Of a DNA stretch of 64,000 nucleotides, positions 18,238 through 26,304 are shown one piece after another. The position numbers and the translations under genes are program-made. The stretch comes from Bacillota bacterium (lineage in GTDB: Bacteria; Bacillota; Clostridia; Lachnospirales; Lachnospiraceae), in NCBI GenBank assembly GCA_023392615.1, contig JAEVYT010000036.1:62001-126000 (forward strand), in the 5' to 3' direction. The notes below the pieces were generated by a model. That model was not told where the DNA came from and ran no database searches. It worked only from the letters and a program-made list of their open reading frames with translations. Within the stretch, counting starts at the first letter, position 1; the number at the start of each line of letters is the position of its first letter.

Positions 18238-18271
18238 AAAAAACACGATTGAATAATCAACCGTGCTTTAA
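18238..18271 (-). terminator. Intrinsic terminator after tRNA-Pro
   Basis: On the minus strand CACGGTTGA and TCAATCGTG (one G-U pair) with a 4-base loop are followed by a T run. It lies 44 bases downstream of the tRNA 3' end and just before the DUF1848 start. Confidence 0.75.
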
Positions 18272-18314
18272 TCGTTTATTAAATAATGCTATGAATGACA
18301 CTTCATTCCGATAA

Positions 18315-18389
18315 TCGAGGCGACAAGATTTGAACTTGCGACCTCTGCGTCCCTAACGCAGCGCTCTAGCCAAGCTGAGCCACGCCTCG
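18315..18389 (-). tRNA. tRNA-Pro (anticodon AGG)
   Basis: The 75-base cloverleaf has a 7-pair acceptor CGAGGCG/CGCCTCG, D arm GCTC/GAGC, anticodon stem CTGCG/CGCAG with loop TTAGGGA, and T arm GCAAG/CTTGT. The anticodon at positions 34-36 is AGG, reading proline CCU, and G37 fits proline tRNAs. CCA is not encoded. An A at position 34 is uncommon in bacteria outside tRNA-Arg(ACG). Confidence 0.92.
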
Positions 18390-18601
18390 AATTAACTATC
18401 TAAGCCTATGTATTCAACACCTCGCCAAAGACAGCAAAGTTATTATATTACGTGAGTCAAACATTTGTCAATAAAAACATGAAGTATTTTATTATACTAA
18501 AATATGTAATTCTTGCTATCCGATCTACACCAAAATGTTGTTCCCTCATCTACTGGATTATCATATATATAATAAGAGTAACGATTACCGGATGGGTTAT
18601 T

Positions 18602-19915
18602 ATGGATATATATATTGTACAGCCAGGTGATAATATAGATGCGATTGCGACCAAATATAACATGACGACGGAAAGACTTATCACAGATAACGGATTAATA
18701 TCCCCCTACGCACTAACTCCAGGTCAAGCTCTTCTTATCCTCTACCCGAAAGAAACTTATACTGTTCACCCCGGTGATACTCTGGAATCAATTGCATCCT
18801 CAACCGGAACATCAATTCTTCAATTGTACCGAAACAATCCACTTTTATATGAACGATCTAATATAATTCCTGGAGAATCTTTAGTATTGTCTTATAATAC
18901 AGAAAGAGATATCTATACGAACGGATATGTCTACTATTATATAAATCCGGACATCTTAAAGATGACATTACCTTACTTAACCCACCTATCCATATTTAAC
19001 TACCGAATCTTAAAAAACGGGGATATTATTACTTATGGTGATGACCAATATATTATTGATCTAGCAAAAGAATTTCATACCCTTCCTCTACTAATGACTT
19101 CCGCATTGTCCTCGACGGGAGAGCTTGAATTAGAGAATGTATATGAATTATTATTGGATCAAGAATCTCAAAATCGATTAATCGAAAACATGCTTCTACT
19201 ATTACAGGAAAAAGGTTTTTACGGAGTAAATATACTTTTAAGCTATGTTACCATAATAAATCAAAGATTATATCTGGAATTAATTGAAAAGATATCAAAG
19301 ATATTAAAAAGTAATCATTATATTGTAATTATAACCATGAATCCAAAAGTTGAGTATCAGGACGATACCGTAACCTATAAAAAAATTGATTACAATAGTT
19401 TTAGTCAACACGTTGACAAAATCATATTCTTACAAGAACTTTGGGGAACCAATACAAATCCTCCTGGTCCAATTAGTTCTTACTATCTTGTAAATTCATT
19501 TATTAATTCAATTACAAAAGAAATATCTCAAAATACCGTTTCGATTGGTATTCCACTGATTGCATACAATTGGACGCTTCCTTATGTTCCGGGAACAACA
19601 ATGGCTTTATCACTATCCCTAGACTCCGCCTTAATTATCGCATATGAACAAAGGAGTGTAATACAATTTGATGAACTATCTCAATCACCTTATTTTTTGT
19701 ATGTGTCATCCTTAGTTGGTTACCCTGTAACGCATATTGTGTGGTTTATTGATGTAAGAAGTATTATGGCATTAAATGATATAATCAGCGAATATAATTT
19801 GAACGGATCCGGTATTTGGAATATAATGAGTTATAATCAAGTATTATGGTCTACGATTAATGCTCGGTTTAATATTATAAAAACCGAAAGTGATAACAAC
19901 ACCCTTAACATATAA
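18602..19915 (+). CDS. LysM-domain protein with degenerate GH18 (YaaH-like) domain
   Basis: The 437-residue protein has two LysM modules (about residues 2-46 and 50-94, each with a QPGD or HPGD start) followed by a GH18-type barrel like spore cortex proteins YaaH/SleL. The barrel is recognisable from the late segment VSIGIPLIAYNWTLPYVPGT. The catalytic motif, normally GVNIDFE, reads GVNILLS here, so the acid/base Glu and a key Asp are missing. It therefore probably binds peptidoglycan without hydrolysing it. I start at the ATG at 18602, next to the first LysM; the upstream extension to 18452 is hydrophobic but has no ribosome site. Only a weak GGATGG precedes the chosen start. Confidence 0.82.
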   Translation: MDIYIVQPGDNIDAIATKYNMTTERLITDNGLISPYALTPGQALLILYPKETYTVHPGDTLESIASSTGTSILQLYRNNPLLYERSNIIPGESLVLSYNTERDIYTNGYVYYYINPDILKMTLPYLTHLSIFNYRILKNGDIITYGDDQYIIDLAKEFHTLPLLMTSALSSTGELELENVYELLLDQESQNRLIENMLLLLQEKGFYGVNILLSYVTIINQRLYLELIEKISKILKSNHYIVIITMNPKVEYQDDTVTYKKIDYNSFSQHVDKIIFLQELWGTNTNPPGPISSYYLVNSFINSITKEISQNTVSIGIPLIAYNWTLPYVPGTTMALSLSLDSALIIAYEQRSVIQFDELSQSPYFLYVSSLVGYPVTHIVWFIDVRSIMALNDIISEYNLNGSGIWNIMSYNQVLWSTINARFNIIKTESDNNTLNI

Positions 19916-20140
19916 AAATCTTAAATAATATCAGTAAAAACATTTCTTTTAAGAGGTTACTTAATACTTGTTCTACGTTCATCCGTCCATGGATTAAACA
20001 TTCGGCATCATGCTCCTGCAGAGGGTTCTCTATTTGCATTACTTATTTGCATGTTTTTTCCTTGATAACAACATATTTCATTCTTTCCCCAAAATCATAT
20101 TTCCCTCCTACTGGTATCATCAAAAGAATCTCTATACATT
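19916..20140. other. Short intergenic region
   Basis: No gene is recognisable. The region separates convergent genes and its only clear structure is the terminator at its end. Confidence 0.4.
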
Positions 20141-20170
20141 AAAAAATGCCGCCAATAAGTGGCGGCATTC
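20141..20170. terminator. Terminator between convergent genes
   Basis: AATGCCGCC and GGCGGCATT form a perfect 9-base GC-rich stem with a 7-base loop. A runs precede it, giving a T run on the minus strand after the metalloprotease gene. Confidence 0.88.
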
Positions 20171-20180
20171 TCTATCTTAA

Positions 20181-20810
20181 TTAATATTGTTTTTCAATTT
20201 GTGCTGCATCGGTAGATGTTGGAGCATTTGATGCATATGTAGCACCTGTAGGATACATTATACTTGTAAATGACACACCTTGTGGCGGAGTAGGATGACA
20301 TAATCCAAGGCAATGTCCAATCTCATGACAAGCAACACGTTTCACTGTCGTTGGTGTCAACGTAGTACTAAGATATACGATACAATTATTCCAGCTACTG
20401 GTTGGCGGATTAACTTGATTTGTTACGATAGTACTACCAGAGTAAAGCTCTGTATAACCGTTAACTCCCGAAGCCCATGACGGAAAAGTTCCTTTTGCTT
20501 TAAATACAATAGTAGCACCTGAAGCAGAATAAACTCGTGTTAACTTAACCTTCGCCTTTGTTGAATTCTGTGCAGTTGCGGTAACCCACTGAGCCGCAGC
20601 ATCGTCAATTGCACCTGCAAATAACGCTTGGCTAGCAGTAGTATCGATGTAATAGGTAAGATTCGCAACACTCCCACTTTTCAGTTTATAACTGTAGACA
20701 TAATCAAGTGAACTAGCATCTGCTTTGATGCAAAAAACTGAGGATACAAGTACAAAAACCATTAAAAACGATATAACTCTTTGCAATTTCATTTTACCAA
20801 GATGTTTCAT
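20181..20810 (-). CDS. Secreted matrixin-like zinc metalloprotease
   Basis: This 209-residue protein carries an N-terminal signal peptide (about residues 1-33, cleavage near KADA-SS) and a compact protease domain. The zinc motif HEIGHCLGLCH matches HExxHxxGxxH of the metzincins, and TSIMYPTG supplies the Met-turn. It should cut extracellular proteins or peptides. I start at the ATG at 20810, which begins the signal peptide and follows an AGGAAAGG/GGTGG purine stretch. A minus-strand promoter (TTGACA 20886-20891, TAAATT 20863-20868, 17-base spacer) lies upstream. It stands alone, so the substrate is unknown. Confidence 0.87.
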   Translation of the reverse strand: MKHLGKMKLQRVISFLMVFVLVSSVFCIKADASSLDYVYSYKLKSGSVANLTYYIDTTASQALFAGAIDDAAAQWVTATAQNSTKAKVKLTRVYSASGATIVFKAKGTFPSWASGVNGYTELYSGSTIVTNQVNPPTSSWNNCIVYLSTTLTPTTVKRVACHEIGHCLGLCHPTPPQGVSFTSIMYPTGATYASNAPTSTDAAQIEKQY

Positions 20811-20862
20811 TTTTAACCACCTATCCTTTCCTATGTATAAATTGACATATTTTAACATACTT

Positions 20863-20891
20863 AATTTATCATTAATAGGTGGGAATGTCAA
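20863..20891 (-). promoter_or_regulatory. Promoter of the matrixin-like protease gene
   Basis: A perfect TTGACA and TAAATT with 17-base spacing lie 53 bases upstream of the start codon. TTGACAT also recurs in inverted orientation as ATGTCAA about 40 bases away, which may be a regulatory site. Confidence 0.5.
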
Positions 20892-20945
20892 TATACTTTG
20901 TCATATAATGTAAACATATGAAAAATATCCTTGATATTAGCGTAT

Positions 20946-20971
20946 TAAAAAGGCACTCTTTCGAGTGCTTT
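20946..20971 (-). terminator. Intrinsic terminator after tRNA-Thr
   Basis: GCACTC and GAGTGC with a GAAA-type tetraloop (minus strand) are followed by CCTTTTT. It lies 50 bases after the tRNA. Confidence 0.8.
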
Positions 20972-21022
20972 TGTTTTCCTCTTATTCGCTTACAATCCCT
21001 GATATTACTTGGATTTCTCGTA

Positions 21023-21095
21023 AGCTGCCAACGGGAATCGAACCCGTGACCTCCACCTTACCAAGGTGACGCTCTACCGACTGAGCCATGGCAGC
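21023..21095 (-). tRNA. tRNA-Thr (anticodon GGT)
   Basis: The 73-base cloverleaf has acceptor GCTGCCA/TGGCAGC, anticodon loop TTGGTAA with anticodon GGT, and the T arm with loop TTCGATT. CCA is not encoded. It lies immediately downstream of sigH and probably shares its transcript. Confidence 0.95.
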
Positions 21096-21102
21096 AAATG
21101 AC

Positions 21103-21735
21103 TTAAATCTCCCTGAGGACCTGATTTAATTTTGTCTTGATTCTTGTTAATGCATTGTCTATGGTCTTCGGCTCTTTTCCTAATACCTCAGCAATCTGAA
21201 CATACTTTAAATCCTTCATATACAAGCTAAGAACACGCTTTTCAAGGTCGCTCAGACGCCTTACAAGTTCATATTCTATCATACTGGTATTCTCTTTGTC
21301 AATAACTAATTCTTCTGGATTTGAAATATATTTTTGATTTATTATGTCAACCAACGGATCCTTTTCTTCCGTATCATTTCCTTCTCTGTAAGCAGGGGAA
21401 TCTAACGATATATACGTATTTAGCGGGATGTTTTTCTTACGGTTTGACGCCTTAATTGCGCTGTATATCTGACGCGAGATGCAAAGGTCGGCAAAGGAGT
21501 AGAAGGTGCTATCCTTATTGGTTTGAAAGTCACGAATTGCCTTATAAAGGCCAATCATCCCTTCCTGAATTAAATCATCCTTATCCCCACCAATTAGATA
21601 GAGCGCCTTCGCCTTACTTCGCACTAAATATTTGTATTTCTCAAGCAAATAATCGATTGCAGGCTGATCGCCATTTTGAATTCTGCATAAAATCTCTTCA
21701 TCAGTTAACGTATCATATGCTACTGCAGTATTCAA
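21103..21735 (-). CDS. sigH: RNA polymerase sporulation sigma factor SigH
   Basis: This 210-residue sigma-70 family protein matches SigH (Spo0H), which drives early sporulation genes. Region 2 contains DLIQEGMIGLYKAIRDF and FADLCISRQIYSAIK, and region 4 contains LEKRVLSLYMKDLKYVQIAEVLGKEPKTIDNALTRIK. The start codon is TTG at 21735 with GGGGG upstream, which may limit translation. It follows rlmB on the same strand, as in the conserved rlmB-sigH neighbourhood of Bacillota; yacP is absent between them. Confidence 0.95.
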   Translation of the reverse strand: MNTAVAYDTLTDEEILCRIQNGDQPAIDYLLEKYKYLVRSKAKALYLIGGDKDDLIQEGMIGLYKAIRDFQTNKDSTFYSFADLCISRQIYSAIKASNRKKNIPLNTYISLDSPAYREGNDTEEKDPLVDIINQKYISNPEELVIDKENTSMIEYELVRRLSDLEKRVLSLYMKDLKYVQIAEVLGKEPKTIDNALTRIKTKLNQVLREI

Positions 21736-21765
21736 ATTACCAATCCCCCTTTTCTATCATTGCTC

Positions 21766-22506
21766 TTAGTTTAATCGCTGTCTTACTATTTCATATGCCA
21801 TGATTCCCATTGCCACAGATGCATTCAGAGAATCTACTTTACCAAACATCGGAATTTTAGCTGTATAATCACATTTTTCCTTGATCAGACGGCCAACACC
21901 CTCTCCTTCACTGCCAATCACTAATCCAATTGGTCCTTTTAAGTTCAATTGGTACATCAGCTCCCCGCTCATATCAGCACAGACAAACCATAATCCTTTT
22001 TCCTTTAACTCCTCAATTGTATTGGATAAGTTCGTAACCTTTGCTACCGGTAGATAGTTAATCGCACCCGCGGATACTTTGGCAACCGTAGCCGTTAACC
22101 CAACAGCACGTCTCTTCGGAATAATGATACCATGTGCACCTGCTTGATGTGCTGTACGAATAATCGCTCCCAGATTATGAGGATCTTCAATACTGTCAAG
22201 TATTACCACAAATGGCGGTTCACCCTTCTCCTCCGCAGCTTTAAAGATATCCTCAATCTCAGCATATTCATAGGCTGCCGCATATGCCATTACTCCTTGA
22301 TGCTTGCCTGTTTCAGACATTTGCTCCAGACGTTCTTTTTTTACATAAGTAATAATACAATCCGTTTTTTTTGCTTCTCTTACAATGGATTTTACCGGTC
22401 CATCCTGACAACCGTCTAATACAAATAAACGATCAATTGTCTTGCCAGAACGAAACGCCTCCATCACTGCATTACGTCCCTCTATCGTAAACTCCTCATA
22501 TCTCAT
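21766..22506 (-). CDS. rlmB: 23S rRNA 2'-O-ribose methyltransferase (RlmB/TrmH family)
   Basis: The 246-residue SpoU-family enzyme uses SAM to methylate a ribose in 23S rRNA, by homology G2251. An N-terminal substrate-binding domain (about residues 1-75) precedes the knotted SPOUT domain. SPOUT motifs are visible: DSIEDPHNLGAIIRTAHQAG, IGLVIGSEGEGVGRL and IPMFGKVDSLNASVAMGI. It lies upstream of sigH on the same strand with a 30-base gap. Confidence 0.95.
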   Translation of the reverse strand: MRYEEFTIEGRNAVMEAFRSGKTIDRLFVLDGCQDGPVKSIVREAKKTDCIITYVKKERLEQMSETGKHQGVMAYAAAYEYAEIEDIFKAAEEKGEPPFVVILDSIEDPHNLGAIIRTAHQAGAHGIIIPKRRAVGLTATVAKVSAGAINYLPVAKVTNLSNTIEELKEKGLWFVCADMSGELMYQLNLKGPIGLVIGSEGEGVGRLIKEKCDYTAKIPMFGKVDSLNASVAMGIMAYEIVRQRLN

Positions 22507-22679
22507 GTTTGTACCTAACCTTTCAAATTATCTAAAGAAGTATCATTATCTTATCCACAGTTCTTCATTATGTCAATCTATTCTTTTCACAGACCACTGA
22601 TATTCTCATAGTTGCTTATAGTATACTAATTCGAGCCCCAAAATTCAATATAAATTAAGGCTTGTCTATTTATACGCCA

Positions 22680-22720
22680 TAAAAGGATTGGGCATCGTGA
22701 CCTACGAACCACCCAATCCA
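22680..22720 (-). terminator. Intrinsic terminator after TIGR04086 gene
   Basis: GGATTGGG and CCCAATCC form a perfect 8-base stem around a 19-base loop, followed on the minus strand by TTTTATGG. It lies 32 bases past the stop. Confidence 0.75.
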
Positions 22721-22751
22721 ATCTTATCTCGCCTTATAACGGCTTACCCTA

Positions 22752-23126
22752 CTAACTAATCATTCCACCCAGCATACCACTGATGCTACATATGATAAAT
22801 GATGTGAACAGACTTCCAACTGGAAGTGGAGATGTACGGTGCATAGCTACACATACCACCAACATAATTGCAAAATATATGACTCCCATCAAAAGTCCCC
22901 AGATAAACTTTTTTTGTTCCAACTTTTTACCAACAAAAAATCCACCAATGAAGTTAGAAATAATATATGCAAATATTACCCCTCCGCCTATGATAGTGCC
23001 GGATAAATCCATCTTCAACATCAGGAAGGACAATAACAGTAGTGCAAATGCTGTTACAATATAAGAAAATAACACCCCCCTAAGCAGAGCAAGTACTTTT
23101 GCATTTTGGTTTAAAACCTTATCCAT
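22752..23126 (-). CDS. TIGR04086 family membrane protein
   Basis: This 124-residue protein has four predicted membrane segments and matches the TIGR04086 family of Clostridia. That family often sits beside the SCIFF peptide gene, but no such peptide gene is visible here. GGAGG precedes the ATG. Function is unknown. Confidence 0.78.
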   Translation of the reverse strand: MDKVLNQNAKVLALLRGVLFSYIVTAFALLLLSFLMLKMDLSGTIIGGGVIFAYIISNFIGGFFVGKKLEQKKFIWGLLMGVIYFAIMLVVCVAMHRTSPLPVGSLFTSFIICSISGMLGGMIS

Positions 23127-23204
23127 AGGAAACCTCCCGGATTATCTATACTAGATATATATTATACACTACCATAATATATTCGTACAAATTTCAGACA
23201 GGTT

Positions 23205-24536
23205 TTATTTTTTAAGTAAACCATCCTGCGAATAGCTGCATCCTGAATTCCACAACATCCATTCTCCATATCCCGCATCATAAACTCCCTTAATCTGTGC
23301 TCTAACCTCTTCGCCTGTATAAGGAATATGATGAGTGATCCAAGAGGCCGTAAAATCCTGAAGCCACGGTCGCACGATTGCAACATGATTATTCTTTGGT
23401 AACTCCTTTAGTTTTTCTTCAGACTTCATCAGTACCTTATAGATCATGTCATATGGCTTGGTATCAGGATGTTTGATTCCGTAATTACCTTCACTAAAAT
23501 GTGATGGATAAATCATTGGACAAATATAGTCCAGATATTTCGCCATACTCTTGTAATCCTGTCCTACAATCTTGGAATCTATTTCACTATTGATAATCGT
23601 TCCATACACATCTGCTGATACCGCTACTCCCAGTGGGTGAAGTGTTTCACATGCGTATTTTGTGAATTCTGTGATGACCTCTTGTTTCGATTTATTCTTT
23701 GCGGAGGCACCAAAATCGACCTTTTTAATCTCATCTCCGGTTGAAAAACGAATATAGTCAAACTGAATCTCATCAAACCCATCCTTCGCAGCCTGCGATG
23801 CAACACCTACAACATAATTCCAGACTTGCTTATTATAGGGATTAACCCAGTAGTCATTATTATTATCCTTATACAAAGTACCATTTTTATTCTTTATTGC
23901 AAGGTCATGGCGTTTACTTGCCAGATAAGGATCCTTAAAAGCTACTATACGAGCTATTAAATAAATGTTTTTGCTTTTTAATTTTCTAGTAAGTGCCTTG
24001 ATATCTGAAATTGTACCTGTATCAGCTCCAATCATTTTTGCCATTGCATTATCCATCTTATATGAAATCTTTCCGTTATCACCCTTCACATCAATTACAA
24101 ATGCATTTAATTCGGTCGAAGCCGCAAGTGTAATCAAATCCTCTATTTTTTTAGAACCCGCCGTTGAAGCAGGAATATAAATACCTTTTACTACAGGTGG
24201 TGTATTTGTGGTTCCTACATTAACCACTTCAGATTCATCTTTATTATCTATTGAGTGAGTAGCGCTTGGTACATTCGTAATATCCATGGTAGAACTGTGG
24301 GTCGGAGAATTCTGTGAACTATTTGTGCCATTTACCTCCGGGCGTTGAGATATATTTTGCACATAATCTGTATTATTATAGCTTCTCTCTTTACTAAGCG
24401 AATCTACCCGCATAATCGAATAGGTACAGATTGACAACCCTATAAGAAATGCAATAACAACCAAATACATCCACGGTTTATTATCATTATTATTTGGATC
24501 TTTATCATTCAATTTCAAATCATGCTCATTTCCCAT
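23205..24536 (-). CDS. Putative glycoside hydrolase, DUF4015 family, membrane-anchored
   Basis: The 443-residue protein has a short cytoplasmic N-terminus, one membrane anchor (about residues 21-43), a low-complexity Ser/Thr/Asn linker to about residue 110, then a DUF4015 barrel. Barrel motifs include AFVIDVKGDNGKISY, FDEIQFDYIRFSTGD and YLDYICPMIYPSHF, in which the Asp and Glu residues are likely catalytic. It should act on a cell-wall or exopolysaccharide outside the membrane; the substrate is unknown. AAGGGG precedes the ATG. Confidence 0.86.
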   Translation of the reverse strand: MGNEHDLKLNDKDPNNNDNKPWMYLVVIAFLIGLSICTYSIMRVDSLSKERSYNNTDYVQNISQRPEVNGTNSSQNSPTHSSTMDITNVPSATHSIDNKDESEVVNVGTTNTPPVVKGIYIPASTAGSKKIEDLITLAASTELNAFVIDVKGDNGKISYKMDNAMAKMIGADTGTISDIKALTRKLKSKNIYLIARIVAFKDPYLASKRHDLAIKNKNGTLYKDNNNDYWVNPYNKQVWNYVVGVASQAAKDGFDEIQFDYIRFSTGDEIKKVDFGASAKNKSKQEVITEFTKYACETLHPLGVAVSADVYGTIINSEIDSKIVGQDYKSMAKYLDYICPMIYPSHFSEGNYGIKHPDTKPYDMIYKVLMKSEEKLKELPKNNHVAIVRPWLQDFTASWITHHIPYTGEEVRAQIKGVYDAGYGEWMLWNSGCSYSQDGLLKK

Positions 24537-24706
24537 CGCGGATACCCCTTACTCATTTATATTTATATATTAGATTATCTTCAATTTCTCACTTATTATA
24601 CGAAGAGAATGGCTATTCTTGTAATTCTTCACTGCGGAAATATGTGCATTATATTTTAAATTGATACAAATTTCGACCTATAATCATACAAATTATGTAA
24701 TAAATA

Positions 24707-24753
24707 TTGACATGGATATTTTTATCGTCCTATAATTGTTCTGAATGTACAAA
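24707..24753 (+). promoter_or_regulatory. Consensus promoter and possible operator of the XRE regulator
   Basis: TTGACA (24707-24712) and TATAAT (24731-24736) are both exact consensus hexamers, with an 18-base spacer. Directly downstream, TTGT-N9-ACAA (24737-24753) is an inverted repeat at the expected transcription start and could be an autoregulatory operator. Confidence 0.7.
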
Positions 24754-24791
24754 TAACGCAGATATAGGACAAAGAAAAGAGAGGATAAAAC

Positions 24792-25130
24792 ATGCGATTT
24801 TGTTTACGGTTAAAACAACTCAGACTAAAAAACAAGCTAACGCAGAGCGAATTAGCTGATATTCTGGGGGTAAAGCCAACAGCCATATCGAATTATGAAT
24901 CGGAACGTAATGAACCATCATTTGATAAGCTCATTGCTTTATCTAAATATTTCGATGTTTCCTGTGATTACCTCTTAGGAGTTTCTGATACATATCTTCC
25001 GGTTGGGGGAGAGGTACTGGATAAAAACATAGTTGAATTCTTTGACTTATATAAGAGATTAAACCAAGAAAATGTCGCTGAACTTAAGAAATTTACCAAA
25101 TATTTATTATTTAATCAAGTAATTAAGTAA
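24792..25130 (+). CDS. XRE-family transcriptional regulator
   Basis: This 112-residue protein has a Cro/CI-type helix-turn-helix at residues about 5-60 (LTQSELADILGVKPTAISNYESERNEPSFDKL) and a short C-terminal helix region likely for dimerisation. It resembles small SinR-like or housekeeping XRE repressors. GAGAGG precedes the ATG and a strong promoter lies upstream. Its targets are not evident. Confidence 0.9.
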   Translation: MRFCLRLKQLRLKNKLTQSELADILGVKPTAISNYESERNEPSFDKLIALSKYFDVSCDYLLGVSDTYLPVGGEVLDKNIVEFFDLYKRLNQENVAELKKFTKYLLFNQVIK

Positions 25131-25147
25131 TTACATAATCACATAAG

Positions 25148-25223
25148 AAAAAAGAGGATGTCACACCTACCATACTCCCTTGATCTATTTAAATAGGGAG
25201 TCTTGGTATTGCAACATCCTCTT
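25148..25223. terminator. Long nested hairpin terminator between convergent genes
   Basis: The outer arms AAGAGGATGT (25152-25161) and ACATCCTCTT (25214-25223) enclose inner arms ACTCCCT and AGGGAGT with further pairing (TACCA/TGGTA). It is flanked by A runs, giving TTTTTT on the minus strand. It ends both the XRE gene and the convergent SEC-C gene. Confidence 0.8.
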
Positions 25224-25232
25224 GCTTGCGTT

Positions 25233-25739
25233 TTAAGCGTTTACGCCACAGCATTTCTTATATTTTTTACCGCTACCGCAAGGACATGGATCATTTCTTC
25301 CTATCTTCTTATCCTTAACAATTGTATTGGAGTTTTTCTGTTCACGATATAACTCTTTTCTACGATCAGGTGTAAGGATAGTATCCCACTCTTCCAGTTC
25401 ATAAAGCCAGTCTGCTTTTGCTTCCACCATATTATAGTATAACTTTTCTTTATCAATTTGAATCTTAACTGTTGTATCTTTATCCATTTCTTCAATTGGA
25501 TTTGGTGTCACTAAGCTGTCATTGATACCATCAAGGAAACCGATGAACCAACTTAAATCTGTATTGAATTCTTTAGCAAGAGAAGCAACACTACCCTCCC
25601 AAACTTTATCAGGATCAGTAAGGATCACCTTATAAATATCTTTCTCAATGTTGAAATAGTTAGCCCAGAACAGTTCAGCTGTACGCTCATCCATTTCGCT
25701 GCTATATGCATGCTCTCTCCACTCTTGTAATAAACTCAT
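25233..25739 (-). CDS. SEC-C metal-binding domain protein
   Basis: The 168-residue protein ends with the SEC-C motif GRNDPCPCGSGKKYKKCCG, which binds zinc in SecA and in many small proteins. The rest is helical and unassigned. I prefer the second Met (25739) as start, because AAAGGA lies 8 bases upstream of it and would touch the earlier ATG at 25748. It may help protein-protein or SecA-related contacts, but no specific role can be given. Confidence 0.82.
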   Translation of the reverse strand: MSLLQEWREHAYSSEMDERTAELFWANYFNIEKDIYKVILTDPDKVWEGSVASLAKEFNTDLSWFIGFLDGINDSLVTPNPIEEMDKDTTVKIQIDKEKLYYNMVEAKADWLYELEEWDTILTPDRRKELYREQKNSNTIVKDKKIGRNDPCPCGSGKKYKKCCGVNA

Positions 25740-25843
25740 GGTTTTCATCCTTTCATGTACTATTCGTACTTCACATAATTTACGGCGCGAACTATGTGTA
25801 TCTGTAATTGCACATTCACAAACACTATGTTCTTACTCCGTCC

Positions 25844-25902
25844 GGACAGAGAATTGAAAAGAGCCCTTACGAAATTTTAGGGCGCTTTTCAATTTTCTGT
25901 CC
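25844..25902. repeat. Near-perfect 24-base hairpin
   Basis: Arms at 25844-25867 and 25879-25902 (starting GGACAG and ending CTGTCC) pair at 22 of 24 positions around an 11-base loop. It is followed by TTTATTTAT on the plus strand. It sits upstream of the SEC-C gene start and before the candidate structured RNA. It may be a terminator or a processing signal. Confidence 0.6.
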
Positions 25903-25994
25903 TTTATTTATCGCGAAACATAGTATAACATGAAAATTTTTAAATTTCTACGTGTAAAATATTTTTATTTAATGAATAATCAAAAAATATGTGT

Positions 25995-26166
25995 TCATAC
26001 TAGTAATATCCAAATGTGGAACAAAGGCGTTCCGTTATATGGATGTAAATGCGTATGCTCTTTCATAATTGGACTCCCCCTCCAATTATGATCACCAAAG
26101 AGAAGTTAAATACTTATCCTCCCCTTTTTAGCAACAACCCACTACAATAGCGTAGTGGGTTGTTTG
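25995..26166 (+). ncRNA. Candidate structured small RNA with C-rich loop and terminator
   Basis: On the plus strand a stack of paired elements runs through a region with no open frame. CATAC (25996-26000) pairs with GTATG (26053-26057). Inside that, ATATCCA pairs with TGGATGT, and GGAAC (26018-26022) pairs with GTTCC (26029-26033). Next comes a 10-pair hairpin (26064-26073 / 26081-26090) with loop CTCCCCC, enclosed by CTCTTT/AAAGAG. A second C-rich string, CCTCCCC, lies at 26110-26117. The 13-pair hairpin at 26135-26166 resembles a terminator. C-rich loops of this kind pair with Shine-Dalgarno sequences in known Bacillota small RNAs. A weak promoter may be TGAAAA/TAAAAT at 25931-25960. All is inferred from base pairing. 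Confidence 0.45.
26135..26166 (+). terminator. Perfect 13-pair hairpin (terminator of candidate small RNA)
   Basis: AACAACCCACTAC and GTAGTGGGTTGTT pair without mismatch around a 6-base loop, followed by a short T-rich stretch. It lies about 140 bases before the response-regulator gene. Confidence 0.75.
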
Positions 26167-26246
26167 CTGTACATATCCTTGAATTATTCACTTATGTATG
26201 TATACTTATATTAAGTATACGATTATAGGAAATTTATTAAAACAAA

Positions 26247-26276
26247 TGAAAAACTAACAATTTTTTTGATATACTT
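26247..26276 (+). promoter_or_regulatory. Shared promoter element upstream of the two-component operon
   Basis: The 30-base element ends in TTTGATATACTT, containing an extended -10 (TG-A-TATACT), and carries GAAAA and AACA at fixed distances upstream. Most positions are identical to 28181-28210, upstream of the ABC permease gene. This suggests that both promoters bind the response regulator encoded just downstream. Confidence 0.6.
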
Positions 26277-26304
26277 AATATTAAATTGTAAGGACGGTGT
26301 GCAC

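Noticed and set aside
23127..23204. SCIFF peptide gene next to the TIGR04086 protein
   Set aside because: Only 78 bases separate the neighbouring genes and no Cys-rich peptide frame is present.
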